DNA from: Bacillota bacterium
GTDB lineage: Bacteria; Eremiobacterota; SpSt-956; JAKJGF01
Assembly (NCBI GenBank): GCA_029555925.1
Contig: JAKPQU010000275.1
Span: 1 to 8,774 of the forward strand
DNA: 8,774 nucleotides
Direction: 5' to 3'
The translations under genes were made by a program, and so were the position numbers. This document shows positions 6,524 to 8,774 of the stretch, piece after piece (within the stretch, counting starts at the first letter, position 1; each line of letters starts with the position of its first letter). Below the pieces are notes generated by a model. It was given only the letters and a program-made list of their open reading frames with translations, was not told the origin of the DNA and searched no databases.

Positions 6524-7358
6524 TATAGTTGAAAATTATGTCCCTCATAAAGCAATAATTCATGAAGTGATAGACGAATCTCCCGATACAAAAACCTTTC
6601 GATTTACCCTTTCAGATGAAAAACTCCATAAGGAATTTGATTTCAAACCGGGGCAGTTCTGTGAATTTTCAGTATTCGGCGAAGGGGAATGCACATTCTG
6701 CATATCATCAAGCCCTACAAGAAAAGAATTTCTTGAATGCAGTGTAAAAAAAGTAGGTAAAGTGACAGAGACAATTCACAAGTTAAGAAAAGGGCATACC
6801 ATAGGCTTTCGTGGCCATTACGGGAACTGGTTTCCTGTAGATGATTTAAAAGGGAAAAACCTTATATTTGTAGGTGGCGGCATAGGGCTTGCACCACTTC
6901 GAAGTCTTATACAGTATGTCATAGATAAAAGAAGCGATTACGGTAAAATACTCATACTTTACGGAGCAAGGTCTGTTGCGGATCTCTGTTATGAAAGAGA
7001 TTTAAAGGCATGGTACAAAGCTCCTGATACGGAACTCATACTCACCGTCGATCCGGGAGGAGAAACACCTGACTGGCGGGGGAAAGTGGGATTTGTCCCC
7101 ACTGTTCTGGAACAACTCAATCCTTCTAAAGAGAATGCAAAGGTGGTAACATGCGGCCCTCCCATCATGATTAAATTCACCGTTCAGTCTCTCGAAAAAA
7201 TGGGCTTCAAACCTGAAGATGTCATAACAACCCTTGAGATGAAAATGAAATGCGGTATAGGGAAATGCGGCAGATGTAATATAGGTCATATTTATGTATG
7301 CAAACATGGCCCCGTATTTACCTATGCACAGATAAAGGAATTACCCCAGGAATTTTAA
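6516..7358 (+). CDS. flxA: FAD/NAD(P)-binding oxidoreductase subunit, AsrB/sulfhydrogenase-gamma type (FlxA)
   Basis: This is the NAD(P)H dehydrogenase module that feeds the complex. The 280 residues follow the ferredoxin-NADP reductase/dihydroorotate dehydrogenase electron-transfer subunit fold. PGQF is at 45-48 and the flavin-binding FCISSSP at 61-67. HYGNWFP (101-107) and the nucleotide-binding FVGGGIGLAPLRS (118-130) follow, then the CGPP motif (213-216) and a C-terminal 2Fe-2S site C246-x4-C251-x2-C254-x7-C262. All expected motifs are intact. The ATG at 6516 lies inside the end of flxB, preceded by GGGAGGAAG, so translation is probably coupled. In described HdrABC-FlxABCD systems this subunit oxidises NADH; whether NADH or NADPH is preferred cannot be judged from the sequence. 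Confidence 0.93.
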   Translation: MSNIVENYVPHKAIIHEVIDESPDTKTFRFTLSDEKLHKEFDFKPGQFCEFSVFGEGECTFCISSSPTRKEFLECSVKKVGKVTETIHKLRKGHTIGFRGHYGNWFPVDDLKGKNLIFVGGGIGLAPLRSLIQYVIDKRSDYGKILILYGARSVADLCYERDLKAWYKAPDTELILTVDPGGETPDWRGKVGFVPTVLEQLNPSKENAKVVTCGPPIMIKFTVQSLEKMGFKPEDVITTLEMKMKCGIGKCGRCNIGHIYVCKHGPVFTYAQIKELPQEF

Positions 7359-7360
7359 AA

Positions 7361-7424
7361 GAGTGAAAAGTGAAAAGTGAAAAGAATAGGATATTACTCA
7401 CTTTTCACTTTTCACTTTTCACTC
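7361..7424. repeat. Perfect 24-bp inverted repeat of GTGAAAA heptamers
   Basis: The left arm 7361-7384 is built of three 7-nt AGTGAAA-type units and the right arm 7401-7424 is its exact reverse complement, around a 16-nt loop (7385-7400). One further A-T pair extends it at 7360/7425. It starts 3 nt after the flxA stop. As RNA it would be a very stable hairpin, but no U-run follows on the plus strand, so termination by the standard mechanism is doubtful. It may partly insulate the nitroreductase gene from the operon or protect the 3' end of the hdr-flx mRNA. Confidence 0.92.
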
Positions 7425-7438
7425 TAAAACATAAAATA

Positions 7439-7444
7439 AGGAGG
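7439..7444 (+). promoter_or_regulatory. AGGAGG ribosome-binding site fixing the nitroreductase start
   Basis: A perfect AGGAGG lies 9 nt before ATG at 7454. An upstream in-frame GTG at 7370 would put the start inside the hairpin and add 28 residues encoded by the inverted repeat, so it is rejected. Confidence 0.9.
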
Positions 7445-7453
7445 AAATTTTTC

Positions 7454-8239
7454 ATGTCAACTATAACAATTTCTCAGGGAAAGTGTACCCTATGCGGTAT
7501 GTGTATTTTAGAATGTCCGGCAGGAATCTTTAATAAAAATGAGCACATAACAACTGTAGAAGATGCAGAGACTAAATGTATAAACTGCGGACACTGTATG
7601 AGTATATGTCCCGTTGAAGCCGTAACTCTTCCCTCTGCACAACCAGGTCAGCTTGTACCGATAGATAAAAATTTGAATGTAAGTAAAGAACATATAGGCC
7701 AGTTCTTAAAATCCAATCGTTCCATGAGGCAGTATAAAGACATAGAGGTTACGAAAGAAGTAATTGCAGAAATTATGGATATTACCAGATATGCCCCGAG
7801 TGCAAGAAACCTGGAACCAATCCACTGGATTATAACTAAAACCAGAAAAGAAACTGCATATCTTGCAGATCTTACGGCAAAAGGGATGGCCGATCTGGAT
7901 AGATATGGCAAAATGGCGGAATTTCATACGCCGGAAAATGATATTGTATTCAGAGGAGCACCACATGTTATTATAGCCCATGCAAACAGCGAAGGTTTCA
8001 TTCCCTATGTAGACTGCACCATCGGAATTACTTATTTTGATCTCGCTGCAAACAGTTTCGGTCTGGGCACTTGCTGGGCAGGTATTTTCATGCTCGTAGC
8101 AGACAAATACTCTCCCATTGCGGATTATCTGAAACTGCCGGAAGGTCATAAGGTCTACGGGGCAATGATGTTCGGATATCCGAAATATGAATATAAAAGA
8201 ATCCCGGAAAGACATAAAGCAAGAGTCAAATTTATCTAA
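7454..8239 (+). CDS. Ferredoxin-nitroreductase fusion (2x[4Fe-4S] domain plus FMN nitroreductase domain)
   Basis: This is a predicted cytoplasmic FMN enzyme that takes electrons through its own ferredoxin domain. Of 261 residues, the first 60 hold two clusters, C11-x2-C14-x2-C17-x3-C21-P and C42-x2-C45-x2-C48-x3-C52-P. Residues from about 83 onward form a nitroreductase domain with RSMRQYKD (89-96), the FMN-contact region APSARNLEPIHW (114-125) and GLGTCWAGIF near the C-terminal third. Domain order and length match the ferredoxin-fused nitroreductase family common in anaerobes. The true substrate is unknown; family members reduce nitro compounds, flavins or other acceptors. It follows the bifurcating complex on the same strand after 95 nt, so it could draw on ferredoxin reduced by that complex, although the 24-bp hairpin may separate the transcripts. 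No intrinsic terminator is seen after it. Confidence 0.9.
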   Translation: MSTITISQGKCTLCGMCILECPAGIFNKNEHITTVEDAETKCINCGHCMSICPVEAVTLPSAQPGQLVPIDKNLNVSKEHIGQFLKSNRSMRQYKDIEVTKEVIAEIMDITRYAPSARNLEPIHWIITKTRKETAYLADLTAKGMADLDRYGKMAEFHTPENDIVFRGAPHVIIAHANSEGFIPYVDCTIGITYFDLAANSFGLGTCWAGIFMLVADKYSPIADYLKLPEGHKVYGAMMFGYPKYEYKRIPERHKARVKFI

Positions 8240-8246
8240 ATAAAAC

Positions 8247-8385
8247 AGAGAAGATATGCGAGTTAAAGTTGCTGATTGTGGTTTTGCTACAGGAATCGAA
8301 CCTGTTACACAGAGATTAATGTCTCCTGCTCTACCAGATGAGCTAAGCTGCGTGTAAGCAACTTACGTTATAGCATATCTCCTCT
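8247..8385 (-). ncRNA. tRNA-like structured RNA with long flanking helices
   Basis: On the minus strand this contains recognisable tRNA parts: a D-arm (GCTC, ATCTGGTA, GAGC; about 8343-8328), a stem-loop in the anticodon-arm position (GGAGA, CATTAA, TCTCT; 8326-8311) and a T-arm (ACAGG, TTCGATT, CCTGT; 8305-8289). The acceptor stem is nearly absent, with only GCT/AGC pairing, and the anticodon-position loop has 6 nt and lacks U33. Outside the cloverleaf, AAGTTGCT (8364-8357) pairs with AGCAACTT (8273-8266). Further out, a 13-bp helix joins 8385-8373 to 8259-8247, with one G-T wobble that is a pair only in minus-strand RNA. GTTTTATTT follows the 3' side. No mature CCA-ended tRNA is obvious. 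Alternatives are a degenerate tRNA gene or a tRNA-mimic regulatory RNA. Confidence 0.6.
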
Positions 8386-8391
8386 ATGTTT

Positions 8392-8420
8392 ATTATATCA
8401 TATAATTAGTGAATAGTGAA
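8392..8420 (-). promoter_or_regulatory. Promoter of the tRNA-like RNA
   Basis: Minus-strand TATAAT (8392-8397) lies 17 nt downstream of TTCACT (8415-8420), a 4/6 match to the -35 consensus TTGACA. Transcription would begin near 8385, exactly at the 5' base of the 13-bp terminal helix. The -35 hexamer is itself part of the TAGTGAA heptamer repeats. Confidence 0.55.
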
Positions 8421-8467
8421 TAGTGAAAAATAGAAAGTAAATAAAATCTTTTTTTCACTTTTCACTA
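8407..8467. repeat. TAGTGAA heptamers and inverted repeat
   Basis: Three TAGTGAA units start at 8407, 8414 and 8421. The segment 8414-8430 is inversely repeated at 8451-8467 with one mismatch in 17, around a 20-nt loop. The right arm reaches exactly to the stop codon of the truncated minus-strand gene. It may act as a 3'-end hairpin for that gene, and it supplies the -35 region for the RNA gene downstream. The unit is related to the GTGAAAA repeat after flxA. Confidence 0.8.
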
Positions 8468-8620
8468 TAAAAGTAATTCTCTCTTATAGGCAAAAATAGC
8501 AGGAAGTCCTCCCGTATGAAGAAAAACAATTGTTTCGTCTTTTCCTATAAGGCCTTTCCTTATAAAGTCAATAAGACCTGCCATGGCTTTACCGGTATAA
8601 ACAGGATCTAATACCAAATT
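8465..8620 (-). pseudogene. C-terminal fragment of a D-cysteine desulfhydrase/ACC deaminase-family PLP enzyme
   Basis: The minus-strand frame ending in TAG (8465-8467) encodes about 51 residues. They include [20 protein letters not shown] followed by [13 protein letters not shown], the highly conserved C-terminal part of D-cysteine desulfhydrase/1-aminocyclopropane-1-carboxylate deaminase-type PLP enzymes. These are normally about 330 residues, so roughly 280 are missing. Going upstream, homology stops near 8618 and an in-frame TAA lies at 8624-8626. The other two minus-strand frames do not restore the expected upstream segment. The fragment lacks the PLP lysine region and cannot be active. 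A deletion, an insertion just outside this point, or a misjoined contig end could each explain it. Confidence 0.75.
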
Positions 8621-8774
8621 GCTTTACTTAAATTGAACAATTTGAATAATAGGTAAATACTGTCTGCCTGCCTGATGCTCCTCCGAAAAAAATCTAAACT
8701 GGAACGTTTATAACAGTTACAGCTTATATCATGCTACTTTACATTATAATTCAATAAAATATACCTGTGCTGCC
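8621..8774. other. Unassigned sequence at the window edge
   Basis: No gene is recognised in this stretch. It abuts the broken desulfhydrase gene and has stops in the relevant minus-strand frame. A small AAATTG/CAATTT hairpin lies at about 8629-8642. It may be part of an inserted element that extends beyond the window, or an assembly artefact. Confidence 0.4.

Noticed and set aside
7361..7440. Intrinsic terminator after flxA
   Set aside because: The stem is perfect but AT-rich, and it is followed by TAAAACATAAAA rather than a U-run, so classical termination is not supported.
7370..7453. Start of the nitroreductase at an upstream GTG
   Set aside because: The extra residues would be encoded by the inverted repeat itself, and a perfect AGGAGG directs initiation at 7454.
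8270..8350. A normal functional tRNA gene
   Set aside because: The acceptor stem pairs in only 3 of 7 positions, the anticodon-position loop has 6 nt and lacks U33, and no discriminator plus CCA end fits. It is listed as a tRNA-like RNA instead.
8660..8774. Minus-strand GSTG-like and GGASG-like peptides as remnants of the missing desulfhydrase part
   Set aside because: The motifs are short, occur in the wrong order for the family and in frames broken by stops, so chance is more likely.

Overview
The window is dominated by one seven-gene plus-strand locus, hdrC-hdrB-hdrA-flxD-flxC-flxB-flxA (259-7358). It is read as a complete NADH-linked, flavin-based electron-bifurcating heterodisulfide-reductase complex (HdrABC-FlxABCD). 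An eighth gene on the same strand, a ferredoxin-nitroreductase fusion, follows at 7454-8239. The DNA is AT-rich, with frequent ATA (Ile) and AGA (Arg) codons, purine-rich Shine-Dalgarno sites, two TTG starts and many oxygen-sensitive 4Fe-4S clusters. This points to a strict anaerobe, bacterial rather than archaeal because of the Flx partner. The sequence does not fix the phylum; a Clostridia-like or other AT-rich anaerobic lineage (sulfate reducer, syntroph or fermenter) would fit.

Layout. 1-258 is a non-coding leader with an imperfect heptamer-repeat hairpin, candidate promoter elements and a 15-bp palindrome. 259-3765 holds hdrC, hdrB and hdrA, with overlapping or closely spaced genes. 3766-3850 is a hairpin spacer. 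3851-4282 is flxD (MvhD-like). 4282-4411 is a spacer made of two octamer arrays. 4412-5350 is flxC. 5351-5491 is a spacer with possible RNA structure. 5492-7358 holds flxB and flxA, which overlap. 7361-7424 is a perfect 24-bp inverted repeat. 7454-8239 is the nitroreductase. On the minus strand, 8247-8385 encodes an unusual tRNA-like RNA with its own promoter. 8465-8620 is the C-terminal end of a D-cysteine desulfhydrase/ACC-deaminase-type gene, apparently truncated. 8621-8774 has no recognisable gene.

How the genes work together (inference from the families). FlxA would oxidise NAD(P)H on its FAD. Electrons would pass through the Fe-S clusters of FlxB and FlxC and the 2Fe-2S protein FlxD to the bifurcating FAD of HdrA. 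One electron stream would go through HdrC to the HdrB active site, reducing a disulfide such as DsrC trisulfide or an unknown thiol cofactor. The other would go through the HdrA ferredoxin domains to low-potential ferredoxin. No hydrogenase, formate dehydrogenase or alcohol dehydrogenase gene is present in the window.

The most unusual features are non-coding. First, a tRNA-like domain sits inside 8-bp and 13-bp helices behind a TATAAT promoter and lacks a normal acceptor stem and anticodon loop. Second, five spacers carry different 7-8-nt tandem repeats that all contain TGA/TCA and all tend to fold into hairpins.
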